Below the pieces are notes generated by a model. The model had not been told where the DNA came from. It worked only from the letters and a program-made list of their open reading frames with translations, and ran no database searches. DNA of 64,000 nt. Source: Phycisphaerales bacterium UBA7800. Lineage in GTDB: Bacteria; Planctomycetota; Phycisphaerae; Phycisphaerales; Phycisphaeraceae. The stretch covers positions 62,001 through 126,000 of the forward strand of contig DLCK01000028.1 in NCBI GenBank assembly GCA_002480565.1, read 5' to 3'. The position numbers were made by a program, and so were the translations under genes. Each line of letters starts with the position of its first letter. The first letter of the stretch is position 1. Below, in pieces: positions 36,437 to 45,412 of the stretch.

Positions 36437-36464
36437 TTGATGTACCCGTTGGGTACGGTATCAT
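36437..36464 (+). promoter_or_regulatory. Promoter with an internal inverted repeat before the PocR-AraC gene
   Basis: TTGATG (36437-36442) and TATCAT (36459-36464) are 16 bases apart. A perfect inverted repeat GTACCC-GTT-GGGTAC (36442-36456) fills the spacer. A bound protein there would block RNA polymerase or change promoter geometry. The start codon at 36474 is only nine bases past the -10 box. Confidence 0.45.
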
Positions 36465-36473
36465 GGTTGTCTT

Positions 36474-37412
36474 ATGACCACCGATAGCGTGCCTGTACAA
36501 ACATCTTTGTTGGCCAACTTGATGGACCTGCTCCAGTCAGGTTCAGTGTTGCTGTTGAGTTTTGAGGATTTGTCTGGCATCACCTATGACTATCCGCAGT
36601 TGGCACTCACTGAACGATTGCGCAGGCATGTTCGACCCTTCTGTGAGTATGCCAAGCATCATGTCAAAGGATCACATCAGTGCCCATTGAACAAGTCCCT
36701 TGCCAATCGTGCAGCGATGGATCATGGCAATGAGCCGTTGGTTGGATGTTGTTATCTGGGGCTAACGGATATCTGTCGGCCACTGTTGTATGATGGTCGT
36801 GTGATGGGTGTGTTCTACTTTGGTTCTGTCATTCAAAAGGGACAGTTACAGCAGGCACGCCAGGCCATTGGCGAACTTCCAACACATCAATCTGAATTAA
36901 AGACCGCGTTACTGCGTCGGATTATCAAAGTACCCGTTGTGACTTCATCACAGCTAAAACAGGCAGTCGAGCAGCTTGAACAATTAATCAAAACAGTTGA
37001 ACTGATGTTGGTGGGTCTGTCGATTCCCTCGGGACTGTACGAAACACACACAAGCAATCGCATGGCGGTTGAAAATACACGCCTGTTTCACCCCTTGATC
37101 CATCGCGCCGTTCGGATCATTCTGGAAAAGCATGACCAGCAGTTGGATTTGTCGGTAATTGCCAGTATGTTGCGATGTCATCCGGGGTACCTCAGCCGTC
37201 TGTTTCGCAAGCAGGTTGGGATGCCGGTTTCAAATTATCTGCGTCAAACCCGGATACAACATGCCTGTCGATTGCTGCAGTTGGGACGATTGGATGTAAC
37301 AGCAGTCGGGTTGGAAGTCGGCTATGAGGATAAGAGCAATTTTGGACGCGCATTCCGAAAAGTAATGAAGATGAGTCCAGGGCAATACCGTCAGAAAATA
37401 GTCGGACAGTAA
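36474..37412 (+). CDS. PocR-domain AraC-family regulator
   Basis: A 312-residue protein. The N-terminal half matches PocR ligand-binding domains: LLSFEDLSGITYDYP, FCEYAKHHVKGSHQCPLNK, then EPLVGCCYLGLTDICRPLLYDGRVMGVFYFGSVI. The C-terminal half is an AraC helix-turn-helix (LDLSVIASMLRCHPGYLSRLFRKQVGMPVSNYLRQTRI and LEVGYEDKSNFGRAFRKVMKMSPGQYR). The founding PocR responds to 1,2-propanediol, a product of fucose and rhamnose fermentation, which would fit the fucosidase nearby; other ligands are possible. Clustered Cys residues could bind a metal. Confidence 0.9.
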   Translation: MTTDSVPVQTSLLANLMDLLQSGSVLLLSFEDLSGITYDYPQLALTERLRRHVRPFCEYAKHHVKGSHQCPLNKSLANRAAMDHGNEPLVGCCYLGLTDICRPLLYDGRVMGVFYFGSVIQKGQLQQARQAIGELPTHQSELKTALLRRIIKVPVVTSSQLKQAVEQLEQLIKTVELMLVGLSIPSGLYETHTSNRMAVENTRLFHPLIHRAVRIILEKHDQQLDLSVIASMLRCHPGYLSRLFRKQVGMPVSNYLRQTRIQHACRLLQLGRLDVTAVGLEVGYEDKSNFGRAFRKVMKMSPGQYRQKIVGQ

Positions 37413-37474
37413 ATAGGTTCTGTTTTGACCACTAAATGCATGTCTATTGCATACGGCACTTTTCCGTGCTGCGC

Positions 37475-37480
37475 TATACT
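37475..37480 (+). promoter_or_regulatory. -10 box six bases before the FAD oxidoreductase ATG
   Basis: TATACT is followed by six bases and then ATG 37487, with no ribosome binding site. This spacing would put the first transcribed base at the start codon. Confidence 0.45.
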
Positions 37481-37486
37481 TTGGAC

Positions 37487-38860
37487 ATGAATACGAAATC
37501 TAACTCACAAGCGTTTCTGACTGAATCCCATCAACCGACTCCTGTGATTGAACAGGCTGACATTGTGGTCTGCGGTGGCGGGCCTGCTGGTGTGGCTGCT
37601 GCCTTGGGTGCTGCGAGAATGCAAAAGCAACTTGGGCAGACCCCAAGCGTTCGACTCCTTGAACTGCATGGGCAATTGGGCGGCGTCTGGACAACAGGTT
37701 TGCTGAGTTGGATCATTGATGCGGGTAACAAAAACGGTGTGATGGCTGAGCTACTTCAAAAGCTCAAAGACAAACGCGAAGAACTCGGCGAAGCGTCACC
37801 TGTTAAAACAGGTTGTCCTTATGACGTTGAGCAAATGAAACTGCTCTTGGAACAGTTGTGCGTTGATGCAGGTGTCAAGGTCTTACTGCATACGCGTGTG
37901 GTGGCTGCTCATGTGGATTCAAACAAACAGTTGACCCATGTCATCACCGAAAACAAATCAGGCCGACAGGCCATCAAAGCTCAGGTGTTTATTGATTGTA
38001 CAGGTGATGGTGATCTTGCAGCGGTCGCAGGATGTACCTGTGCCTATGGGCGTCCTGATCCTGATGATCCCAATCAAATCCAGGCACAACCCTTTTCCAT
38101 GCTCTGCTTATTGACAGGAATGGATCGTGACAAAACCAAACCTTTCCATGAACGTGATGGTGTCGCGTGGAGCGTTCCCAAGGAAAATCTTCGCAATGCC
38201 ATGCTCGCCGGTGGTGCGGACCCATCCTATGGCAAGCCGACATTATTTGAAATTTACCCCGACCTGTTCACCATGATGGCCAATCATGAATATGGATTTG
38301 ATGGACTCAATGCTCAGGATATTTCCGATGCAACGATTCAAAGTCGAAAAGAAGTGCATCACATGGTTGAAGCATTGAAAAAGCAGGGCGGTTGTTGGGC
38401 GAATATTCGTATTGTCGCAACCGCATCACAGATCGGCATCCGTGAAAGTCGTCGCCCCAAGGGACTGTACACCTTGACGGTTGATGACTTGGTGGCAGGG
38501 CAATGCTTTGATGACGCGGTGTGCAAATGCACCTTTGGGATTGATGTGCATGCGACGAAAAAGACCAATGCTGGTGGAGGTATTGAAGACAAGCCCGTTG
38601 GACGGACACAGCCTTATGACATCCCATATCGTGCTTTAGTGTCCGCGGAGATTGGTGGGTTGATGTTTGCAGGGCGTTGTATCAGTGGTGACTTTTTTGC
38701 TCATTCCAGTTACCGGGTGACAGGTAACAGTGTGGCTTTGGGCGAAGGTGCCGGGGCCGCCGCCGCCGTTGCAGTCAAAAAGCAATTGCCCATTTGCGAG
38801 ATTGATTATGGACAGCAGGTCCGCGGTGAGTTGGAAAAATTATGGGCGTCCAATGCTTGA
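37487..38860 (+). CDS. FAD-dependent oxidoreductase (FAD_oxidored family)
   Basis: A 457-residue flavoprotein from ATG 37487; the frame extends 17 codons further but without start signals. The N-terminal Rossmann motif is ADIVVCGGGPAGVAAALGAAR. Further family segments are GGVWTTGLLSWIID, FIDCTGDGDLAAVAGC and the C-terminal GLMFAGRCISGDFFAHSSYRVTGNSVALGEGAGAAAA. Members are common in planctomycete carbohydrate loci but their substrates are largely unknown. It is next to the PocR-AraC regulator, which may control it. Confidence 0.87.
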   Translation: MNTKSNSQAFLTESHQPTPVIEQADIVVCGGGPAGVAAALGAARMQKQLGQTPSVRLLELHGQLGGVWTTGLLSWIIDAGNKNGVMAELLQKLKDKREELGEASPVKTGCPYDVEQMKLLLEQLCVDAGVKVLLHTRVVAAHVDSNKQLTHVITENKSGRQAIKAQVFIDCTGDGDLAAVAGCTCAYGRPDPDDPNQIQAQPFSMLCLLTGMDRDKTKPFHERDGVAWSVPKENLRNAMLAGGADPSYGKPTLFEIYPDLFTMMANHEYGFDGLNAQDISDATIQSRKEVHHMVEALKKQGGCWANIRIVATASQIGIRESRRPKGLYTLTVDDLVAGQCFDDAVCKCTFGIDVHATKKTNAGGGIEDKPVGRTQPYDIPYRALVSAEIGGLMFAGRCISGDFFAHSSYRVTGNSVALGEGAGAAAAVAVKKQLPICEIDYGQQVRGELEKLWASNA

Positions 38861-38862
38861 GC

Positions 38863-39336
38863 TTACCGTGCAGGTGCTACCGTTGAGGCATGTGGATTAA
38901 GCAGCATGATGGCAATGGCAATCACGTAGCAGGTGAGTCCCAGGAGTAGGACATAGACCGCCGCATGATAGAAACGCATTTTGCGATTGCGGTATGCCAG
39001 CGTGGTGCGGATGAGTTGGGGTAAGTCCTCGTGGGGCGGCTGTTGTGTAATCCATAGCAGCTTCATCACACCACCGACGACCAATGCTGCGGAGATGAGT
39101 GTGATACTCACACCTGAGACGATGAGCAGCTGCGCAGCCCGATTGGTGCCCGCAATGATTCGGCCTGAGAATCCAGTAACGGTGATGACAATACCACATA
39201 AACCAAGGAGCATTTGAGCGCGTTGGGTCATGGTGTTGAGTTGGCGTTCAAGCAGGTTCAGTGCGCCCAGTTGATCGTCCTTGCCATAGACAGTGATGAT
39301 GCGTTGGTATTCTTGCTCGGTATTGAGTTTGTCCAT
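38863..39336 (-). CDS. DUF2721-like membrane protein
   Basis: A 157-residue protein from ATG 39336, with an N-terminal amphipathic helix, two membrane helices close together (MLLGLCGIVITVTGF and LLIVSGVSITLISAALVVGGV) and a third at the C-terminus (YVLLLGLTCYVIAIAIMLL). The ALNLLERQLNTMTQRAQMLL lead and the spacing resemble DUF2721 proteins, whose function is unknown. A TACAAT box is exactly six bases before the ATG. It converges with the FAD oxidoreductase with two bases between the stops. Confidence 0.65.
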   Translation of the reverse strand: MDKLNTEQEYQRIITVYGKDDQLGALNLLERQLNTMTQRAQMLLGLCGIVITVTGFSGRIIAGTNRAAQLLIVSGVSITLISAALVVGGVMKLLWITQQPPHEDLPQLIRTTLAYRNRKMRFYHAAVYVLLLGLTCYVIAIAIMLLNPHASTVAPAR

Positions 39337-39372
39337 AAGGATATTGTACTCCAACTCAAAGTACGCTTTAAA

Positions 39373-40359
39373 TCATCCGCCAAAGACAAAGGCCAACCCC
39401 TCAGCGATGACCGTGGGGATGGTGATGATTGCCACGATGCTGGTCGCAAAGACGACACGCAAGGCGACTGCGGTGTCCCCACCATAATGCTTGGCCAGGA
39501 CAATCGGGAAGACGGCACAAGGCATGGCAGCTTGTATCACCATGACCTGCTTGAGTTCTAAAAGTTCAAAGCCGTTGAGTTGTTCAGGCAGTCCAAACGC
39601 GGCAAAGATAAAAATGACTGGTAACGCCCCCATGCGCAACACAATCCCTGCAATCGCCGACTGCCATCCAGTGAGTAGTTGGGTCTTAGCCAGGGCGAAT
39701 TGATCGGCCATGGTGGCACCGACCATAATCAGTCCCATGGGGATGGTTGCCTGAGCCAAAAGTTTGATGGGCATCATCACAAATGTCGGGATGTCTTTGT
39801 GTAATCCCAATTGATTGATCGACAGTGAGATGACGATGGCAAACAACGGGGGATTGAGCACACGTTTCCAACAGTGACGATCCAACTTACCCTGAAGGAC
39901 CAGTAGGCCCACCGTCCAGATGGCGATCTCGACACCCAGGTTGTGAACAAGCAGAGTCCCCATGGTCGCTTTGTCGAACATCGCATCGACCAGGGGCATG
40001 GGGATGTAGCCATAGTTAAACGTCCCAATACACAAAGCAAATGTATGTTGGGCGACACGTGATTTTAAACCAATCCACTTGCCGAAGACTTTGGCGACGA
40101 TCAACGCAAGGATGTAGCCGATGACTGTCGAACCAAAACCGATCGCAGGTGGCAGCCATGCGTCGAAAAAGTGCATGAACTTCTCGTTGCCAACCACCAC
40201 GTTGACAAAGAAGCAAGGCACCAACACACGGATCACCAGCTTCAGCAGACTTTCATCCGCTTGATGCGTCAGCCAGTTGAACTGACGAAGCATCGCACCG
40301 ATCCCCAGTACCAGGAAGACGGCAAACACAAGTCCCATGATGGTCTGTTGGTCAAGCAT
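39373..40359 (-). CDS. AEC-family transporter (auxin efflux carrier-like permease)
   Basis: ATG 40359 gives 328 residues, the usual AEC length; a 60-codon upstream extension in the same frame would reach into the divergent ABC gene and is rejected. About ten hydrophobic helices are visible, in two groups of five. CIGTFNYGYIPMPLVDAMF in the fourth helix region and the late VIQAAMPCAVFPIVLAKHYGGDTAVALRVVFATSIVAIITIPTVI match the family. AEC carriers move organic acids or similar anions across the inner membrane. Substrate not assigned. Confidence 0.88.
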   Translation of the reverse strand: MLDQQTIMGLVFAVFLVLGIGAMLRQFNWLTHQADESLLKLVIRVLVPCFFVNVVVGNEKFMHFFDAWLPPAIGFGSTVIGYILALIVAKVFGKWIGLKSRVAQHTFALCIGTFNYGYIPMPLVDAMFDKATMGTLLVHNLGVEIAIWTVGLLVLQGKLDRHCWKRVLNPPLFAIVISLSINQLGLHKDIPTFVMMPIKLLAQATIPMGLIMVGATMADQFALAKTQLLTGWQSAIAGIVLRMGALPVIFIFAAFGLPEQLNGFELLELKQVMVIQAAMPCAVFPIVLAKHYGGDTAVALRVVFATSIVAIITIPTVIAEGLAFVFGG

Positions 40360-40461
40360 AAGGGGACAGAGATTATCAGGTTTGCCATCAATTACCACCC
40401 AACAGGCATTTTGCTCTGAAGTTAAGGTGCATGTTGGGCATAATATTCGTAAACTATTCAC

Positions 40462-41196
40462 ATGACTCAGGACTATGTCGCACAACTCAAAGGCATCTGC
40501 AAAATCTATCAACGCGGTAAAAGTGAACTGGCCGTTCACGCGCTTCGGGAGATGGATATGCAGGTCCCACGCGGTCAGTATCTGGCCATCATGGGACCTT
40601 CGGGCAGTGGTAAGAGTACGCTGATGAATATCCTCGGCTGTCTGGATCGCCCGACTTCCGGCCAGTACCTGCTGGAAGATAAAGATGTCGCACGGATGCC
40701 TGACAACGATCTGTCACGTGTTCGCCGTGAGAACCTGGGGTTTGTCTTTCAGGCCTTTAACCTCATCCCACAATTGACCGTGATGCAGAATGTGCAGGTC
40801 CCGTTGTTTTATCAGGGTATGCCTCGGCACCAACGCTTGATTGATGCCCAGCAAGCCATCGACCGCGTCGGACTCACTGATCGCATGCATCACCGTCCAT
40901 CGGAACTCTCCGGCGGGCAGCAGCAACGCGTTGCCATCGCGCGAGCACTAGTCAATAAACCATCACTGCTCTTTGCAGATGAACCCACAGGTAACCTCGA
41001 CTCCAAAACAGGTGAGTCGATTCTCCATCTGTTTGATGAACTTCACGATCAAGGTATGACGCTGATCATGGTCACCCATGACGAGGGGATCGCGGATCGC
41101 TGTCAGCGTGTGATTCGACTTAAAGACGGCTATGTGGATTCAGACGTTGCAGGCGGTTATGCCCAGCGTCACTGTGAGAGTTCCGTTGTGGACTAA
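40462..41196 (+). CDS. LolD/MacB-type ABC transporter ATP-binding protein
   Basis: A 244-residue ATPase with Walker A GPSGSGKST, Q-loop FVFQAFNLIPQLTVMQNV, signature LSGGQQQR, Walker B LLFADEPTGNLD and the H-loop VTHD. This subtype normally pairs with a FtsX-like permease (LolCE, MacB), but no permease gene is adjacent; the next gene is a SpoIIE-type phosphatase. No ribosome binding site is seen; TAAACT lies six bases before the ATG. The partner may be encoded elsewhere. Confidence 0.92.
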   Translation: MTQDYVAQLKGICKIYQRGKSELAVHALREMDMQVPRGQYLAIMGPSGSGKSTLMNILGCLDRPTSGQYLLEDKDVARMPDNDLSRVRRENLGFVFQAFNLIPQLTVMQNVQVPLFYQGMPRHQRLIDAQQAIDRVGLTDRMHHRPSELSGGQQQRVAIARALVNKPSLLFADEPTGNLDSKTGESILHLFDELHDQGMTLIMVTHDEGIADRCQRVIRLKDGYVDSDVAGGYAQRHCESSVVD

Positions 41197-41221
41197 ACCA
41201 ATTTGATCGGATTTAAGCTTT

Positions 41222-43276
41222 ATGCGTTCGACAAAGACCATCCGTCGAAGTTTGTTATCCAGTGTGTTGACACTAAACATGGTGTCACTGGGTTTACTGT
41301 TGATACTCATGTACGCTGGCAGTCACTATGTCGTTTCGTATCTTGCTACTTCCGTGATTAATCAGACACAGGCGACGATTCAATTAAAAGTCCAGTCGTT
41401 ATTCGGTTCAGTGTCCAGCGAGTTGGTGAGATTACAAAGCTGGGTCCGTCTTGGACTCGTTGATCTGGATCAACCTGATGAACTCAACCGCCTGCTGGAT
41501 GCCACATTCAAACAACAGGATCAGATAGCTTCGGTGATGATTGCCAATGAGCAAGGTCGTGAGCATATGCTTTTGCGACTTCAAAATGGTTGGCAGATGC
41601 GAAGAAGCATCAATCAAACAGTCGATGGTCAGTACACGATCTGGCGATGGTCGCAGGACTCACGCAAGGCCGAGATATCCGCCAAACAGTTGGAGTATGA
41701 TCCGCGAATGCGACCATGGTTTAAAGGTGCCATGTCGCGACGCAAACATGTTCTGGCAGATTCCCCTTTGTCTGACGGGGTGGCATTGGTTCATTGGACG
41801 TCGCCGTATCGGTTTTTTACCACTCACCAACCAGGCGTCACAGCCTCCATTACCTCTACGGACCCTCAGGGCAACGTCTATGTCATTGCAATTGATCTGG
41901 CGTTGAAGGACATCTCACGCTATACGACGCAAATGAATGTAGGCACACGCGGGATGGTGATGGTTCTGGCAGGCGTGGATGACCAGTTGCGATCCAATGT
42001 GTCAGTGATCGGTTTACCCAAGGATGAACGTTTTAGTAAAGCGGCTCAACGCGATGAGTATCTGCTTAAGGCGCCCAGTGAATTAAAGCTTCAAGTGGTC
42101 AATGATGCTGCGGAGGCTTTTGATAAACGTGAAGATCGTAGCGGCCAACCGCTGCGCTTTTACAGTGGCTCTGAAGCATGGTGGGGAACAGGTTTGCCCC
42201 AACAACTGGGTGATGATTTACATGTGGCAGTAACCATTCTTGTCCCTGAATCTGACATCATGGGAGAAATCCAATGGGTCCAGAGACTGGTCTGGCTGCT
42301 CTTGGCTGCGATCCTCATTGGCAGCATTTATCGTGTGATGAAATTGGCCCGGCGATTCTCACAACCCATTGAATGTCTCGTCCAGGATATGAAGCGAGTG
42401 AGCCGTGGCGTGTTGGATGAACCCTGTCGAGTGAAGTCTGATGTGCGTGAGTTTATGTCTTTAGCAGGTGCTCATGAGAACATGCGTCAAAGCCTTCAAT
42501 CATTGATGAAGCTCGAACGTGATATGCAGTTGGCCAGACAGATTCAGCAAAAAACTTTCCCCAGCAAATTGCCAACTATCAAAGGTTACCAATTGGATGC
42601 ATGGAGCAAGCCTGCTGATGAGACCGGCGGAGATTCGTACGATGTGATTGGCCTGAAGACTGAAGATGGGCAGCTTAAAATCTGTGATGATATGCCGGAA
42701 AAAGTTCTGTTTCTCCTTGCCGATGCAACTGGACATGGGATAGGACCCGCATTGAGTGTCACCCAATTACGCGCCATGCTGCGCATGTCAGTTTGGTCAA
42801 ACACTTTGGATATTAATACGATTCAACACATAAACGATCAGGTCATGCGTGATCTGCCCGAGGGGCGTTTTGTGACTGCATGGCTTGGGAGTCTGGACGT
42901 TAATCATCACAACTTGATGTCATTCAGTGCCGGTCAAGCACCGATTCTGCATTACCATGCCAGGGAAGATTCCTTTGATACGCTGGGTGCTGATACTCCG
43001 CCATTGGGGGTCATGTCACCGTTGCCCATTGAGAATCGCAATGATTTTTCGCTTCAACAAGGGGATATGTTTATTATTCTCTCGGATGGGATTTACGAAG
43101 CGATGAATACGAGCCTTGAAATGTTTGGTGTTGAGCGTGTCCAGCAAGTGGTACGTCAACATAGCCATGAAGGTGTCAAAGCAATTTCTGATGCCATTAA
43201 ACAGGCTGTCGGTGAGTTTGCCAAAGGTTGCAAAACAAAGGACGATCAGACGGCGGTGATCATTCGCCGGGATTGA
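41222..43276 (+). CDS. Membrane SpoIIE/RsbU-type PP2C phosphatase with extracytoplasmic sensor
   Basis: A 684-residue protein. A membrane helix (about residues 12-40) is followed by a long extracytoplasmic region of Cache type (about 41-345, with EYDPRMRPWFKGA typical of Cache domains). A second helix (LVWLLLAAILIGSIYRVMKL) and a HAMP region follow. The PP2C-type phosphatase occupies about 435-684, with GGDSYDVI, LADATGHGIGPALSV and the final KDDQTAVIIRRD carrying metal-binding Asp residues. Such proteins dephosphorylate anti-anti-sigma factors in partner-switching pathways. No STAS or RsbW-type partner is in the window. Confidence 0.92.
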   Translation: MRSTKTIRRSLLSSVLTLNMVSLGLLLILMYAGSHYVVSYLATSVINQTQATIQLKVQSLFGSVSSELVRLQSWVRLGLVDLDQPDELNRLLDATFKQQDQIASVMIANEQGREHMLLRLQNGWQMRRSINQTVDGQYTIWRWSQDSRKAEISAKQLEYDPRMRPWFKGAMSRRKHVLADSPLSDGVALVHWTSPYRFFTTHQPGVTASITSTDPQGNVYVIAIDLALKDISRYTTQMNVGTRGMVMVLAGVDDQLRSNVSVIGLPKDERFSKAAQRDEYLLKAPSELKLQVVNDAAEAFDKREDRSGQPLRFYSGSEAWWGTGLPQQLGDDLHVAVTILVPESDIMGEIQWVQRLVWLLLAAILIGSIYRVMKLARRFSQPIECLVQDMKRVSRGVLDEPCRVKSDVREFMSLAGAHENMRQSLQSLMKLERDMQLARQIQQKTFPSKLPTIKGYQLDAWSKPADETGGDSYDVIGLKTEDGQLKICDDMPEKVLFLLADATGHGIGPALSVTQLRAMLRMSVWSNTLDINTIQHINDQVMRDLPEGRFVTAWLGSLDVNHHNLMSFSAGQAPILHYHAREDSFDTLGADTPPLGVMSPLPIENRNDFSLQQGDMFIILSDGIYEAMNTSLEMFGVERVQQVVRQHSHEGVKAISDAIKQAVGEFAKGCKTKDDQTAVIIRRD

Positions 43277-43300
43277 TCATGGCAGTGCGCATCAGATTGA

Positions 43301-45307
43301 TCAACACAGTATATTTTCACCTCTAACCAATGTAACGCGCTTACTTGTACCATCAGGCAGATGGATGTCACGTTCACAATCCTGTCTGGCTGTAATTTTG
43401 AGTTCTGCTACTGTCCTGTTTTCGATTTTAATCTCAACCATCACGCCCCCCATCGCAGGCAGCTTAAACGCACAGTCAGCTAATCCCATCGCGTGGATCA
43501 CAATGTCATGATCATCAGATTGAATCAGACTCTCGTTGATGGCATGGATATACACACCTTCAGCAGTGGTAAACCAGGGATGACAGGGCGGGTCGCTGAT
43601 TTCAAAGACCTCGTTAAAACAGTTCGCTTCATTGGCAGCTTGGGTGATACATTGCACAGCCTTGTCAATCTCGCCATGGCGTGCAAAGCTTACCGCCTTC
43701 CAACCTGCGTACCATGTGCAGACGGAGTTGCCCACCGGATACATATTGCCGAACTGGTCTTCGTTATCCAGAAAATCGTCTATGGCATGTTGCTGCATCG
43801 GATCATCGGGATCCATCACTGGGAACGGGAAGGTGCCTGCGAACATGGCGATGCTTTTTTGCTCACACCCCGGATGTGGGATGTATTGCTTACCATCATT
43901 GGGCAGCGACTCTCGGAGCTTGTCTGCAAGGTACTGCCAGCGGTTAGCTTTATCCGTATCAACCTGTAATACGGTTGCAGCCTCAGCAGCAATTTCCAGT
44001 GTTGCGATCACGCCACAAGTTGTCATGTATGCATTTTCAATTGCCGGGCCAAGTCGTTCCAGATCAGTACATTTGCCGACGATGTATTTTTCGTCACCTA
44101 GATGATAGATACTTTGGCAAAGGTAAAAGTCCGCGCAATTCGCGATCACGGGATAGGCTTTTTCCGTCAGGTACGACAGGTCAAAGGTGTATTGGTATTG
44201 GTACCAACTTGTCAGTGAGATGGTTGCCAGATGAAAGATGTGGTCAAGGTAAAAGCTTGGGTATGCCGATTCACTGCCGTCTTCTTTTTGCTGCCAACAG
44301 TACCGGGCGCCTGACTGTTTATTGCCAAAATATAAATGGGCGCGGGTTCGAGCTTGCTCAATTAAATCAAAGCGGAAGTTGGGAATTTTCCCCGCGATGT
44401 CAAAATGCCCACTGGTGATGAGTCCCATGTATGAAAAGTGGTCGTCAAACGGGAAGTAGCGTCCTTGCCAATGCGTGTCGAAGATGCCGATTGGAATCGA
44501 CCATGCCGTCGAACTGATTCGCAGATGGTATTGGGATGTTTCATAGACTGCCTGCAATTGCGGGTCGGGGAGTTTGATATAACTTTCTGACCAGTAGTCT
44601 GCCCAGGATTTGCAGTGTGTTTTAAACAGTCCGTCGAATCCTTGTTCTTGTACCTGTTGCTGCAATTGGGTGTTGGCTTGCTCAAGGTTTTCGCGGTTCA
44701 GTTCATCGACAAATGAGAGATAAAAATCAGCCGATGGGCCATTGACGGTGATACTGATCTGGTGGTTTTGAACTTGAATATCAGGGTTGGCATGATCGGT
44801 CCAAAAACTGATCCTGCCCTTTGCGTTGTCAAGACCATCAATGTCATATGCGATTTTCACACCTTGTGGGTTTGGATGGTATTCACAGTGCATCCGCGTA
44901 GGGAGTTGGTTTTGCTTGTCGCATTGCCAAAGGTTGTATCGCAGGGTCAGCGAACCTTCGAACGTTTTACGGATGAGCAGTAGCGGTTGATCCAGATGCA
45001 CGAATGCATTGGTGGTGATGCTGTATCCATCTTCGTATTCGCATTGGGTGTTGATGGTTGCCTGATGGACATCGAGTTCCTGTGACCATGTTTTAAGCTT
45101 GCCGGTATCTTGCGTGAGATGTCCAAAGGGGATCAATTCCCCTGCTGGGGTGTTGTATCGTCGACCTGCTCTCCAGATGGTGGGCGTCATGCCATGGTAG
45201 GCATGTTGGGCTTGCATGCCTTGCATATCAAGTTGGACGCAGAGTTCACCGTTACCAATGGGTGGTGGGACATACTGGCTGGTCACGTTCTGAGAATTGC
45301 AATGCAT
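43301..45307 (-). CDS. Six-hairpin glycosidase-like protein (GH95/GH65-like)
   Basis: A 668-residue protein with AAGG seven bases before the ATG. The N-terminal beta-sandwich starts PPIGNGELCVQLD, and the middle is an (alpha/alpha)6 barrel with HWQGRYFPFDDHFSYMGLITSGHFD, QKEDGSESAYPSFYLDHIFHLA, TDLERLGPAIENAYMTT and PGCEQKSIAMFAGTFPF. A small C-terminal sandwich closes the protein. This three-part layout is that of GH65, GH95 and related families; GH95 would be an alpha-L-fucosidase or galactosidase. No signal peptide. The family level is not settled from sequence by eye. Confidence 0.72.
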   Translation of the reverse strand: MHCNSQNVTSQYVPPPIGNGELCVQLDMQGMQAQHAYHGMTPTIWRAGRRYNTPAGELIPFGHLTQDTGKLKTWSQELDVHQATINTQCEYEDGYSITTNAFVHLDQPLLLIRKTFEGSLTLRYNLWQCDKQNQLPTRMHCEYHPNPQGVKIAYDIDGLDNAKGRISFWTDHANPDIQVQNHQISITVNGPSADFYLSFVDELNRENLEQANTQLQQQVQEQGFDGLFKTHCKSWADYWSESYIKLPDPQLQAVYETSQYHLRISSTAWSIPIGIFDTHWQGRYFPFDDHFSYMGLITSGHFDIAGKIPNFRFDLIEQARTRAHLYFGNKQSGARYCWQQKEDGSESAYPSFYLDHIFHLATISLTSWYQYQYTFDLSYLTEKAYPVIANCADFYLCQSIYHLGDEKYIVGKCTDLERLGPAIENAYMTTCGVIATLEIAAEAATVLQVDTDKANRWQYLADKLRESLPNDGKQYIPHPGCEQKSIAMFAGTFPFPVMDPDDPMQQHAIDDFLDNEDQFGNMYPVGNSVCTWYAGWKAVSFARHGEIDKAVQCITQAANEANCFNEVFEISDPPCHPWFTTAEGVYIHAINESLIQSDDHDIVIHAMGLADCAFKLPAMGGVMVEIKIENRTVAELKITARQDCERDIHLPDGTSKRVTLVRGENILC

Positions 45308-45326
45308 GGTGAGCCTTAATGGGAAT

Positions 45327-45378
45327 ATAAAACAAGAGCATTTTACCGGTCGAAATGGACAGGTAAATATGCTCTTGT
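45327..45378 (-). terminator. Rho-independent terminator of the UDP-sugar pyrophosphorylase gene
   Basis: On the minus strand CAAGAGCAT-A-TTTACC and GGTAAA-ATGCTCTTG form a 15-bp stem with one bulge, followed by TTTTAT. It lies between the pyrophosphorylase stop and the glycosidase start. Confidence 0.85.
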
Positions 45379-45412
45379 GGTTTATCGTGAATTGGATACA
45401 GCTTGGACTGAA

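Noticed and set aside
40360..40539. 60-codon N-terminal extension of the AEC transporter
   Set aside because: It would overlap the divergent ABC gene, and the shorter protein already has full AEC length.
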